From the NCBI GenBank assembly GCA_947492105.1, contig CANLMN010000002.1:62001-126000 (forward strand): a stretch of 64,000 nt of DNA. The letters run 5' to 3'. A program made the position numbers and the translations under genes. The first letter of the stretch is position 1. Each line of letters begins with the position of its first letter. The notes below the pieces were generated by a model. That model saw nothing but the letters and a program-made list of their open reading frames with translations, was not told where the DNA came from and did no database searches. This stretch comes from an uncultured Aquimarina sp. Lineage in GTDB: Bacteria; Bacteroidota; Bacteroidia; Flavobacteriales; Flavobacteriaceae. Below, piece after piece: positions 18,120-27,296 of the stretch.

Positions 18120-18280
18120 TACTATTTAAAAAATAATTACGGGCTAATAATTAGCTTCTTTTTCTACTATTTTTTCACTAGAAAATTAAATCATAGCCAG
18201 GGTTATGCTTCTATTTTCTAGTTCAAACCAGCAAAAAAATAGTTCAATTATTTTGACCTACAATTACATTTTAACTGGTA
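18120..18280. mobile_element. MITE-like element, family B, copy B3 (full length, best preserved)
   Basis: A 161-bp imperfect palindrome with about 80-bp arms: TACTATTTAAAA at the left, TTAACTGGTA at the right, core CATAGCCAGGGTTATGC. Flanks are TGA and TTA. It occupies most of the gap between the HYC_CC_PP gene and cusA. Confidence 0.88.
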
Positions 18281-18362
18281 TTACACAACCTGTCCTAATT
18301 AGCTATAAATGTATAGTGACAGCATTTTCCTGACTACTAATCACAAATAAGAAACCAAACTG

Positions 18363-21300
18363 ATGAATTACATCATCAAATATCTTATCGAAAACAAGTT
18401 GATTGCCATAATTCTGCTTACATTTTTTGTGAGCTGGGGTTTACTACACCAACCTTTTGATATGGGACTAAACACCCTGCCCACATCACCTGTAGCTGTA
18501 GATGCAATACCAGATATTGGAGAAAACCAACAACTAATATTTACGAAATGGGAAGGTTACACACCACAGGACATAGAGGACCAGATTACCTACCCGCTTA
18601 CTACTGCCCTCTTGGGGATACCAGGAGTAAAAACCATTCGCAGCTCCTCCATGTTTGGTTTCTCTACAATATATGTCATTTTTGAAGAAGATGTAGAATT
18701 CTATTGGAGTCGCAGTCGCTTATTAGAAAAACTCAATACATTATCTACCGACCTATTACCACAAGGAGTCACTCCAACTTTGGGCCCAGATGCTACCGGC
18801 CTAGGACAAGTATTTTGGTATACCTTAGAAGGAGTTGACCAACAAGGAAATACTACGGGTGGATGGGATCTACATGAATTAAGAACGATACAAGAGTATC
18901 AGATCAAAAATGCATTGGCATCCGTATCTGGTGTTGCAGAAGTAGCCTCCATCGGTGGTTTTGTACAAGAATACCAAATAGACGTAGATCCAGATCAGCT
19001 AGAAAAATACGGAATCAACTTGAACCATGTCGTCAGGGCTGTTCGAGAAACCAATCGCGATGTTGGTGCCAAAACAATAGAGATCAACCAAGCAGAATAT
19101 CTAGTACGTGGTCTGGGAGCTATCAAATCACTTTCGGATTTAGAAAACACGGTTATCCACTCCAAGAACTACACCTCGACAATCCTCAAGGATGTGGCAA
19201 AAATCCATTTGGGACCTGCCTCTAGAAGAGGTATTCTGGACAAAGAAGGGGCAGAAGCTGTTGGTGGCGTTGTCATTGCTCGATATGGCGCCAATCCTAT
19301 GGAGGTTATTGCCAACACAAAAACCAAAATCCAAGAGATTAGCCATGGATTACCTTCCAAAACCTTGCAGGATGGCACGATATCACAACTAAGAATTGTT
19401 CCTTTCTATGATCGATCACAATTAATCCAAGAAACACTTCACACCCTCCAAGAAGCGCTCACCATGGAAATCTTGATCACTATCTTGGTGATTGTATTAG
19501 TCCTGTTTAATTTACGGGTGTCGATATTAATATCCGGACTACTACCCGTTGCCGTTTTACTGGTCTTTGTCGCTATGAAATTTTTTGATATCACTGCCAA
19601 TATCGTTGCCCTCTCTGGTATTGCAATTGCCATTGGCACCATGGTAGATCTGGGTGTAATTTTGTCCGAAAACATACTTCGTCATTTGGATAATTCGCAA
19701 AAAAACGAACCTATTAATCAAATAGTATATCGTGCTACCGCAGAGGTTTCTGGAGCAATTCTTACGGCGGTTTTGACTACAATTATAAGTTTTGTCCCTG
19801 TTTTTATGCTCACTGGTGCAGAAGGAAAACTCTTTTCTCCGCTAGCTTTTACCAAAACTGCAGCTCTGATTGCTGCTTTATTTGTCTCCTTATTTTTGAT
19901 GCCTCCATTGGCTGCATTATTTTTCAAGAAAAGAATAATAAAAAAAACCACACATTATTTATGGAACGCACTACTCCTTATATTAGGTATTATCACATTA
20001 GCTTTTGGATATATCCTAGGAATGGTGTTTCTTGTTTTTGGGGTTGTTGGATTATGGCTTTGCTTTCGCGAAAGCAAAAAAAGAAATCCGAATAAGGTCG
20101 GTGAATCGCATTCTTTTTGGACCAAAATGAGTGCTCATCCCGAGATCATTAAAAGCAGCATTGCCGTTATAGCCCTACTAGTTATACTAGCCAATCATTG
20201 GCAGCCTCTAGGCAATGAACCATCTTTTATTCTTAATTTTCTTTTTGTCTCTGCCCTCTGTCTTGGTGTCGTTGGATTTTTTAGTTTTTTTAGAAAAAAA
20301 TACACCCAACTGCTACAATGGACCCTCGAACACAAAGCGGCATTTTTACTCATCCCCACGACCATCATTGCACTAGGATTTTGGACTTGGTACAATACCG
20401 AACAAGAATTTATGCCTACCCTGGATGAAGGCACATTTCTTTTAATGCCCAGTTCTATGCCCCATGCTGGCATTGCCGAAAACAAAAGAGTCCTACAAGC
20501 ACTTGACAAGGCGGTAGCAGCAATCCCAGAGATAGAAACAGTGGTAGGCAAAGCCGGGAGAGTAGCATCAGCTCTAGACCCTGCTCCTCTCTCTATGTAT
20601 GAGAACATCATTCAATACAAACCAGAATATCGTATAGATAACGACGGGAATCGCATTCGGAATTGGCGATCGCATATCAAAACCCCTGACGATATCTGGT
20701 CAGAAATCATCAAAGCAACCGAATTACCAGGTGTGACCTCTGCTCCAAAACTACAACCCATCCAGACACGATTATTAATGCTTCAAACTGGTATGCGATC
20801 ACCTATGGGCATCAAAATAAAAGGACAAAATCTAGAACAGCTTGCAGCATTTGGAACCCAATTAGCAACACTACTCCGCAATGTAGAAGGCATCAAAAAA
20901 GAAACAGTTTTTGCAGAACGTATCATCGGCAAACCGTATCTCACCATCGATATAGATCGAACAAAACTAATACAATATGGACTACGTATCGAAACTGTAC
21001 AACAGCGTATCGAGATAGCCATGGGTGGAAAAACACTTACGCACATCATCAAAGGCCGAGAACGGTATGCTGTCCGTGTGCGCTACCCCATTGCACTACG
21101 TAGTACCCCAGACGCAATTGGCAACATTACGGTTCCCCTAAAAGAAGGTTCTATAGAACTTAGAGATTTGGCAACGATACGATATGAAAAAGGCCCTCAG
21201 GTAATCAAGAGTGAAGACACATTTTTGACCTCCTATGTCTTGTTTGACAAAACTCCAGATATTGCAGAGGGTACGGTAATCACAAGAACACAAAAAAAAC

Positions 21301-21923
21301 TATCAGCTGCCATTACAGCCGGAACATTAGTCATCCCCAAGGGAGTTAGCTATACCTTTACAGGAACGTATGAGCATCAACTGCGCGCCACTAAGACCTT
21401 GTCATTTATCATTCCATTGGCGTTGTTAACCATCTTTTTGATTTTGTACCTACAATTCCGCTCTACCGCAATAACGTTCATGGTATTTGCAGGTATCGCC
21501 GTTGCGCTTGCAGGAGGGTTTATAGGTATTTGGTGCTATGAACAAAGTGCTTCTACCGACATCAATCTAAGCGTTGCCGTATGGGTCGGTTTTATTGCTC
21601 TATTTGGGATTGCTACGGATGATGGCGTCCTCATGGCAACGTATCTAAAACAGCGTTTCGAAAAAAAACTTCCTCAGGACAAAATAACTATCAGAAAATC
21701 TGTTATCGAAGCAGGAGAGAAACGAATCCGACCTTGTCTAATGACTACAGCAACTACTTTATTAGCACTGATCCCCGTAATGACATCAACTGGTCGAGGA
21801 AGTGCGATTATGATCCCCATGGCGATCCCTATCTTTGGAGGGATGCTAGTGGCATTAATTACATTATTCGTCGTACCGGTTTTATTTTGCTGGAAAGAAG
21901 AGATGAAAATTAGAAATAACTAA
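18363..21923 (+). CDS. cusA: CusA/CzcA family heavy-metal efflux RND permease
   Basis: Inner-membrane proton/metal antiporter of a tripartite efflux pump (with CusB-like adaptor and TolC-like channel encoded downstream). Diagnostic segments: VDAIPDIGENQQ near residues 46-57, GPDATGLGQVFWYTLEG near 142-158, the proton-relay Asp in AIGTMVDLGVILSEN near 427, the central LMPSSMPHAGIAEN near 697, and DDGVLMATYLKQRFEKK in the C-terminal half. At 1186 aa it is longer than the about 1050 aa of E. coli CusA. The excess lies near residues 530-655 and holds several extra hydrophobic helices before RKKYTQLLQW. Associated HMA, DUF3347 and HYC_CC_PP genes favour copper/silver over Co/Zn/Cd, by inference. 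Confidence 0.93.
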   Translation: MNYIIKYLIENKLIAIILLTFFVSWGLLHQPFDMGLNTLPTSPVAVDAIPDIGENQQLIFTKWEGYTPQDIEDQITYPLTTALLGIPGVKTIRSSSMFGFSTIYVIFEEDVEFYWSRSRLLEKLNTLSTDLLPQGVTPTLGPDATGLGQVFWYTLEGVDQQGNTTGGWDLHELRTIQEYQIKNALASVSGVAEVASIGGFVQEYQIDVDPDQLEKYGINLNHVVRAVRETNRDVGAKTIEINQAEYLVRGLGAIKSLSDLENTVIHSKNYTSTILKDVAKIHLGPASRRGILDKEGAEAVGGVVIARYGANPMEVIANTKTKIQEISHGLPSKTLQDGTISQLRIVPFYDRSQLIQETLHTLQEALTMEILITILVIVLVLFNLRVSILISGLLPVAVLLVFVAMKFFDITANIVALSGIAIAIGTMVDLGVILSENILRHLDNSQKNEPINQIVYRATAEVSGAILTAVLTTIISFVPVFMLTGAEGKLFSPLAFTKTAALIAALFVSLFLMPPLAALFFKKRIIKKTTHYLWNALLLILGIITLAFGYILGMVFLVFGVVGLWLCFRESKKRNPNKVGESHSFWTKMSAHPEIIKSSIAVIALLVILANHWQPLGNEPSFILNFLFVSALCLGVVGFFSFFRKKYTQLLQWTLEHKAAFLLIPTTIIALGFWTWYNTEQEFMPTLDEGTFLLMPSSMPHAGIAENKRVLQALDKAVAAIPEIETVVGKAGRVASALDPAPLSMYENIIQYKPEYRIDNDGNRIRNWRSHIKTPDDIWSEIIKATELPGVTSAPKLQPIQTRLLMLQTGMRSPMGIKIKGQNLEQLAAFGTQLATLLRNVEGIKKETVFAERIIGKPYLTIDIDRTKLIQYGLRIETVQQRIEIAMGGKTLTHIIKGRERYAVRVRYPIALRSTPDAIGNITVPLKEGSIELRDLATIRYEKGPQVIKSEDTFLTSYVLFDKTPDIAEGTVITRTQKKLSAAITAGTLVIPKGVSYTFTGTYEHQLRATKTLSFIIPLALLTIFLILYLQFRSTAITFMVFAGIAVALAGGFIGIWCYEQSASTDINLSVAVWVGFIALFGIATDDGVLMATYLKQRFEKKLPQDKITIRKSVIEAGEKRIRPCLMTTATTLLALIPVMTSTGRGSAIMIPMAIPIFGGMLVALITLFVVPVLFCWKEEMKIRNN

Positions 21924-21966
21924 ACGAGAATTGATAATTCTTTATTTTTGAAAAAAAGCTTAAAAA

Positions 21967-23247
21967 ATGGTGATTACATATATCCGAAATAAAAAAGATC
22001 AACAATCCAACGGGTGCTATCCTAAAAATTTGCTCCTGATAGTATTTATATCATTGTTTTTTGGATCTACACCTACTAGAATTACTGCCCAAACGCTCCA
22101 TGACTATCTCCAAGAAGCTCTTACAAATAATCCAGAATTAAAAGCTTTGGAATATACGTATGAAATAGCCAAAACAAAACCAGAAGAATTAAATGGATTA
22201 GGTGATACACGTTTCGGACTAGGGTATTTTGTAAGTGAACCAGAGACACGAACTGGAGCACAAAAAGCACGTTTTTCTATGCAACAAAAGCTTCCTATAA
22301 TGGGGGTTGTTAGATCTCAAAAAAAAGAAGCACTCGCTGCTATTGCTGCCGAAAAAAACCGTTTGGAAATCACCAAACGCAAATTACTGTTACAACTCAA
22401 AAAAAACTATTACGAGCTATATGCCTTAAAAAGAAAAAGCCTCATTATCGAATCTCAAAAAAAACTACTAAAAAACTATCATGAAACTGCATTGAGTGCT
22501 TTAGAAAATAACAAAATCTCTGCTGTAGCAATACTGAAAATCAAAATTGCACAAAATAGCCTGCAACAAAAAGAAGAAATATTTAAAGGTGCGATTCTCA
22601 ATACAGAAAAAGCATTCAATATATTGCTCAATCGCGATGGCTTTGAAGAATTAGTAATCCCCCAAAAATTAGCCATACCAGAAGAAGAACCTACTATGGC
22701 ACTTGATGAAATCACCTACCATCCAGAAGCACTACAGTTTGACTATGCCGATACGATTGTAGAAAAAAAACGTAAAACAAATGCTCTAGAGCGCTTACCT
22801 TCATTTAGTATAGGTCTAGACTACGTCATTGTAGAAGAAAGACCTAACTTAGACTTTGATGACAACGGAAAGGATATTATTATGCCAATGATTTCATTTG
22901 CTGCACCTATTTTTTCTAAAAAACAACGCACCAAAGCCAAACAATATGGGTTAGCCCAAGAAGGGTTACAACAACAACGCAAACAGACAGAAAACATGCT
23001 ATCCCAACGTCTAGAAACAGCAATTAATGATAGAATTACCGCAAGGATTGTGTATGATACGCAACGAAAAAACATCACCCAAACCAAACACGCAGAAGAA
23101 ATGCTACTGACTAGTTACCAGACAGGAATCATTGATTTTGATGCGATTCTTGAACTTCAAGAAATGCTATTGGATTTTGAATTTGAACAAATAGAAAGCG
23201 TAAAAGAATATTTTATACAAACTGCAATTATTAATTACATGCTATAA
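21967..23247 (+). CDS. TolC family outer membrane efflux protein (CusC-like)
   Basis: Outer-membrane exit duct of the tripartite pump. The 426-aa protein has a basic N-terminus and signal segment (LLLIVFISLFFGSTPTRITAQ), then TLHDYLQEALTNNPELKAL, the classic start of the OEP repeat. Two helix-rich repeats follow (about 45-230 and 240-425) with long periplasmic coiled-coils rich in Lys/Gln/Glu. It lies 43 bp after cusA, in the same operon. No N-terminal lipid Cys is seen, unlike E. coli CusC. Confidence 0.92.
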   Translation: MVITYIRNKKDQQSNGCYPKNLLLIVFISLFFGSTPTRITAQTLHDYLQEALTNNPELKALEYTYEIAKTKPEELNGLGDTRFGLGYFVSEPETRTGAQKARFSMQQKLPIMGVVRSQKKEALAAIAAEKNRLEITKRKLLLQLKKNYYELYALKRKSLIIESQKKLLKNYHETALSALENNKISAVAILKIKIAQNSLQQKEEIFKGAILNTEKAFNILLNRDGFEELVIPQKLAIPEEEPTMALDEITYHPEALQFDYADTIVEKKRKTNALERLPSFSIGLDYVIVEERPNLDFDDNGKDIIMPMISFAAPIFSKKQRTKAKQYGLAQEGLQQQRKQTENMLSQRLETAINDRITARIVYDTQRKNITQTKHAEEMLLTSYQTGIIDFDAILELQEMLLDFEFEQIESVKEYFIQTAIINYML

Positions 23248-23293
23248 AAAGCTTTTTTATAAAGTATTTATCGCGTGTACAAAAAATAAGAAA

Positions 23294-23866
23294 ATGACAA
23301 AAATGAAAACAATAACAGCAAAAATCATCTTAACCAGTGCAATTCTAGGACTACTCATTGCTTGTGGCAATAACAAAAAACAACCCGAGCTACGTTCGGT
23401 ATCCCATGAAAAAACAGCCACTACTACTGACGGAGATCTCAATGCTGTAGCCCAAAAAACTACAACTAGTTTTAAACAAAATGAGCTTGGCACTATCTAC
23501 AACAACTATTTGGATGTAAAAGCTGCATTAGTCAATACCGACGCCACTACTGCCCAAGCAAAAGCTACAGTTATGGTCACAACACTCAAAGAAACCAAAG
23601 CTGACCAAAAAACACTTGTGGCTGCTCTTGCTATAGCTTCTAATAACGATATCAACAAGCAACGCGAATCATTTGAAGCACTCACAGAAGCTACAGAACT
23701 CCTTCTAAAAAATGCAATTTCATCTGGCGAAGTCTACAAACAGTATTGTCCTATGGCTTTTGATGGTAGAGGTGCTTCTTGGCTATCGGATTCTAAAGAA
23801 ATTCGCAACCCTTATTTCGGAAATAAAATGCTCAAATGTGGCTTGGTCAAAGAGACCTTGAAATAG
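23294..23866 (+). CDS. DUF3347 domain lipoprotein
   Basis: A 190-aa predicted lipoprotein (lipobox LIAC, Cys near residue 23). The DUF3347 core starts IYNNYLDVKAALVNTDATTA and ends with YKQYCPMAFDGRGASWLSD and IRNPYFGNKMLKCG. This YCPMA...F(Y)G..M..C pattern recurs in CusB-linked periplasmic proteins and could bind copper through Cys/Met, an inference. It lies 46 bp after the TolC-like gene. The function is not established. Confidence 0.9.
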   Translation: MTKMKTITAKIILTSAILGLLIACGNNKKQPELRSVSHEKTATTTDGDLNAVAQKTTTSFKQNELGTIYNNYLDVKAALVNTDATTAQAKATVMVTTLKETKADQKTLVAALAIASNNDINKQRESFEALTEATELLLKNAISSGEVYKQYCPMAFDGRGASWLSDSKEIRNPYFGNKMLKCGLVKETLK

Positions 23867-23905
23867 ACAACACCACTGTAATCACACCTCCTATTACATC
23901 GCCAA

Positions 23906-24655
23906 ATGACGTACACCTATCATATAACTGGAATGACCTGCAATGGTTGCAGGTCACATGTAGAAAAACAACTTAGAGATATCTCTGGAATATCTCATGC
24001 TACTGTAAACCTAGAAAAGGCAGAAGCAATCATTGAGATGCAAACTCCGATTTCTCTAAAGGAATTACAAGCATCTATAGCTTCTAAATACAAAATCACA
24101 ACCAAAACAAAAGCAGCAGAGAAAAAAGTATCATCGTCGAATACTACAGTGATTAATAATACAGAAAAAACATCAATACAACAATTATATCCTTTGTTTT
24201 TGATCTTGAGCTATATCACCGTTGCTGCAGTGTTATTAAATAGAAAAACAGGCGATGTCTCTGGGTTCATGCTCGATTTTATGGGATTGTTTTATATCGT
24301 ATTCAGTTTTTTCAAAATTCTGGGACTTCAAGGATTCCCAGACTCCTTCAAAATGTACGATCCCCTAGCCAAAGTAATCCCAGCATACGGATGGATATAC
24401 CCTTTTATAGAAACAGCACTGGGTCTTTGTTTTTTGATGCGCTTTGAGATTACCACAGCTTTGATAACAACAATCATTATCCTTGGAATCACAACTATTG
24501 GCGTTGCCAAAACACTTTTGGATAAAAAAACCATACAATGCGCATGTCTTGGAACAGTACTCAAACTACCGATGACCAAAGCAACTATTATTGAGAATAC
24601 CATTATGCTCGTAATGGCATTCTGGATGTTGTCATCCTATTATTTGGACAGATGA
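23906..24655 (+). CDS. HMA domain fused to a MauE/DoxX-like membrane protein
   Basis: A two-part protein of 249 aa. Residues 1-70 form a heavy-metal-associated ferredoxin fold with the copper-binding loop GMTCNGCRSHVEK (Cys11 and Cys14). After a Ser/Thr/Lys linker (70-95) come four hydrophobic helices resembling MauE/DoxX redox proteins, including LPMTKATIIENTIML and a CACLG motif near residue 214. The TGA stop overlaps the ATG of the CusB-like gene (ATGA), indicating translational coupling. It probably receives or delivers copper at the inner membrane; the CACLG cysteines may be redox active. This is inferred from domains only. Confidence 0.88.
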   Translation: MTYTYHITGMTCNGCRSHVEKQLRDISGISHATVNLEKAEAIIEMQTPISLKELQASIASKYKITTKTKAAEKKVSSSNTTVINNTEKTSIQQLYPLFLILSYITVAAVLLNRKTGDVSGFMLDFMGLFYIVFSFFKILGLQGFPDSFKMYDPLAKVIPAYGWIYPFIETALGLCFLMRFEITTALITTIIILGITTIGVAKTLLDKKTIQCACLGTVLKLPMTKATIIENTIMLVMAFWMLSSYYLDR

Positions 24656-25878
24656 AAAATATACTAAAATACATACCAGCTCTAATACTAGGCTTATTAC
24701 TAGGGTATCTTTTTTTTGGAAAAAAGACATCACAATCCGATATTGAGCATACGCAGAGTACACCTAAGAAGGAAACCCCTTGGACCTGTGCCATGCACCC
24801 TCAAGTCACACAAAATCAACCCGGAAAATGCCCCATCTGTGCAATGGACTTGACCCCTACTACCGATGCCCCCACAGAGCAACATCACCATCAAGTAACA
24901 CTATCATCAAGAGCACAGGCTTTGGGTAATATTCAAACCACTGTAGTTGGATCCGCACCTACAAATGGAGGGCTCTTATCGCTCACTGGCGAAATTGTAG
25001 CAAACGAAAAAAGTAATGCTACACAAACAGCTCACTTTGCTGGTAGAATCGAAAAATTATATATCAACAGCACAGGGGAGCCCGTACGCAAAGGGCAATT
25101 ACTAGCTCTAGTCTACTCCCCCGAGTTATTGGCATCACAACAAGAATTATTAACCGCATCGAAGATAAAAAACACTCAACCCAAGCTGTACGCTGCGGTT
25201 CGCAAAAAACTACAATTATGGAAACTATCTCCAGAACAAATTGACCAAATAGAACTCTCAGGAAAAGCGGAAGCAAATGTTAAAATCTATGCAAATGTCT
25301 CTGGAATCGTTTCGGAAAAACTAATTGAATCTGGTGATCATGTCAAGGAAGGGCATCCATTATTCAAAATTTCCAATTTTCAAACAGTTTGGGCTGTTTT
25401 TGACGTTTATGAATCGCAAATCCCACTTCTCGCCAAAGGACAACGAATTACTGTTCGTAATACGGCATATCCGAACTTAGAATTTCCGGCTACATTTTCT
25501 TTTATAGCTCCTGTATTGGACCCAAAAACCAGAACACTCAAAGCACGAGCCACATTAGACAATAGTGCATCACTCTGGAAACCTGGCATGTTTGTCTCTG
25601 CAAATATCCAGACAGAGACCACTACAAAGGAAGTAATTCGCATCCCTAAAACAGCAGTATTATGGACTGGAAAAGAATCTATCGTATACGTCAAACCGGA
25701 TCACAACCAATCAGTATTCGAAATGCGAAAAGTTACTCTTGGAAAAACAACCGCACAGTTTTATGAAATCCTAAACGGCCTAAAAACTGGAGATATCGTG
25801 GTCACAAATGGTGCTTTTGTTGTAGATGCAGAGGCACAATTACAAGGCAAAAACAGTATGATGAATCCACATCTCTAA
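24652..25878 (+). CDS. cusB: CusB-like efflux RND periplasmic adaptor subunit
   Basis: Links the RND permease to the outer-membrane channel. The 408-aa protein has an N-terminal membrane anchor (YIPALILGLLLGYLFF). A metal-binding segment follows with CAMHP and CPICAMDL (about residues 43-62), typical of CusB-type adaptors. Next are a barrel-sandwich/lipoyl domain (GRIEKLYINSTGEPVRKGQ), an alpha hairpin, and beta-barrel and membrane-proximal domains (IRIPKTAVLWTGKESIVYV, NGLKTGDIVVTNGAF). The start overlaps the preceding stop by 4 bp. Unusually, the adaptor gene is three genes after the permease rather than before it. Confidence 0.93.
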   Translation: MKNILKYIPALILGLLLGYLFFGKKTSQSDIEHTQSTPKKETPWTCAMHPQVTQNQPGKCPICAMDLTPTTDAPTEQHHHQVTLSSRAQALGNIQTTVVGSAPTNGGLLSLTGEIVANEKSNATQTAHFAGRIEKLYINSTGEPVRKGQLLALVYSPELLASQQELLTASKIKNTQPKLYAAVRKKLQLWKLSPEQIDQIELSGKAEANVKIYANVSGIVSEKLIESGDHVKEGHPLFKISNFQTVWAVFDVYESQIPLLAKGQRITVRNTAYPNLEFPATFSFIAPVLDPKTRTLKARATLDNSASLWKPGMFVSANIQTETTTKEVIRIPKTAVLWTGKESIVYVKPDHNQSVFEMRKVTLGKTTAQFYEILNGLKTGDIVVTNGAFVVDAEAQLQGKNSMMNPHL

Positions 25879-25899
25879 CCAAAACCGTCAAGTACTATT

Positions 25900-26685
25900 A
25901 TGCATAATATTATAAAGAGCACACTGATGGTTATCGTATTTTCTGTAATCACTATTTCTTGTAAGAACAAAGAAAAACAGCCGCACACCAATAACGTTAC
26001 ACCTACAAAAACAGTTGCTGCTGATAGCCTCTCTTTTGTCAAAAAACAACAGGAAAAAAAAGCAATCGCCCTAAAGAAAAAAGAAATCCAACGCCTAAAA
26101 ATTCAACAATCCAAACGCAAAGCATTAGATACATTACCCCTAACAACCTTTGTAGATTTATCAGAATTATCGGATCATTTTGTTTTTGATTTGAAATATG
26201 CTACACAGGATAATTTCTTAAAGCAATCGGTCTATGACTGCCCTAAATGTTATGTTCGAGTGCCTACAGCCAAAGCTTTACTCAAAGCTAATAGTGTATT
26301 CATGAAAAAAGGGCGCCGTATCAAGTTTTTTGACTGCTATCGGCCTCACAGTGTACAAAAGAAGATGTGGAAGATTTTTCCCAATCCCCATTATTTGGCT
26401 AGACCTAGCAAAGGCTCTATCCATAACAAAGGAGGTGCTGTAGATATGACCTTGGTAGACAAAGCAGGTAATGAATTAGATATGGGGACAGGCTTTGATC
26501 ACTTTGGGGAAGAAGCACATCATGCCTATACCTACCTACCTGATGAAGCATTAGAAAATCGCAAATACCTTAGAGAAACGATGAAAAAACATGGCTTTTG
26601 GACTATCCGTACAGAATGGTGGCATTATAACTATCGCGGTGCTTCCAAAAATACGTTGGCCGACTTTAAATGGAAGTGCGAATGA
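25900..26685 (+). CDS. M15 family D-Ala-D-Ala dipeptidase (VanX/DdpX-like) lipoprotein
   Basis: Zinc peptidase predicted to cleave D-alanyl-D-alanine. The 261-aa protein has a lipoprotein-like N-terminus (VIFSVITISC, Cys near 21) and a basic Lys/Gln-rich stretch (about 45-70). The M15D catalytic domain has zinc ligands in SIHNKGGAVD (His175, Asp182) and EWWHYNY (catalytic Glu239, His242). FDCYRPHS provides the conserved Arg. It begins 21 bp after cusB, so it belongs to the efflux transcript, yet has no obvious metal role. It could recycle cell-wall dipeptide or have been captured by the operon. It is followed by a MITE cluster. Confidence 0.9.
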   Translation: MHNIIKSTLMVIVFSVITISCKNKEKQPHTNNVTPTKTVAADSLSFVKKQQEKKAIALKKKEIQRLKIQQSKRKALDTLPLTTFVDLSELSDHFVFDLKYATQDNFLKQSVYDCPKCYVRVPTAKALLKANSVFMKKGRRIKFFDCYRPHSVQKKMWKIFPNPHYLARPSKGSIHNKGGAVDMTLVDKAGNELDMGTGFDHFGEEAHHAYTYLPDEALENRKYLRETMKKHGFWTIRTEWWHYNYRGASKNTLADFKWKCE

Positions 26686-26716
26686 TCATTACACCTTTCT
26701 CTAACAACGAATATTA

Positions 26717-26876
26717 TAGCCTGAAAAAAATAATTACAGACTCATAATTAGCTTCTTTTTCTACTATTTTTTCACTAGAAAACGCAATCGGAGCCACGGC
26801 TGTGCTTAAATCTTATGGCTCAAACTAGCGAAAAGCAGTTCAATTACTTTGGTCTACAACTATATTTCAAGCGATA
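26717..26876. mobile_element. MITE-like element, family B, copy B4 (full length)
   Basis: 160 bp, core GGAGCCACGGCTGTGC, flanked by identical TTA triplets (26714-26716 and 26877-26879). The right TTA is also the left flank of family C copy C1, so the two elements are directly adjacent. Confidence 0.85.
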
Positions 26877-26879
26877 TTA

Positions 26880-27199
26880 TACCAAATTAGCTATATAACA
26901 CCATTTATCCTTTGAATTTACTGGGATAAAATTTTCTTTTTTCGCCTCAGCTTCAGCATAAAAACAAACCATAACTACAGCTATGCTTGATGTTTCTGCT
27001 GAAGCTAAAACAAAAAAATCTTAATTTTTCTTTCCGGTAAATTCAAACAACAAATAGTATAATGTCGCTTATCGCCTTGTTCTTTTTCCATCTAAATGCC
27101 TTGTTCATATATTCCATAGCTAAGGTTATGTAATAGCATCACGGAGTTTTTACATAAAAAAATAACAGTGTCGTTGATACGAATTTATATACTAAATTA
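26880..27199. mobile_element. MITE-like element, family C, copy C1, interrupted by A2
   Basis: Left end TACCAAATTAGCTATA, then after the A2 insertion the rest of the element with core CATAGCTAAGGTTATG, ending CTAAATTA. TTA triplets flank both ends (26877-26879 and 27200-27202). Without A2 and its duplicated TAA it is 156 bp. Confidence 0.85.
26899..27059. mobile_element. MITE-like element, family A, copy A2, nested in C1
   Basis: 161 bp from CACCATTTATCC to CAAATAGTA, core CATAACTACAGCTATGC. Flanked by TAA at 26896-26898 and 27060-27062. Uninterrupted family C copies have a single TAA at this place (CTATATAATCG in C3), so the triplet was duplicated on insertion. Confidence 0.9.
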
Positions 27200-27211
27200 T
27201 TATTCCCAAAT

Positions 27212-27247
27212 AAAAAGCGGGACTCTCATAAGAAAATCCCGCTTTTT
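27212..27247 (-). terminator. Intrinsic terminator downstream of nrdA
   Basis: Stem AAAAAGCGGGA / TCCCGCTTTTT with a 14-nt loop. Read from the minus strand it ends the nrdA transcript, 50 bp after its stop. It is symmetric enough to work for plus-strand transcripts as well. Confidence 0.9.
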
Positions 27248-27296
27248 GCATTTGTATCGTGAATTAAAAAAAGTTTAAACCTCTTCTATACTCTAA

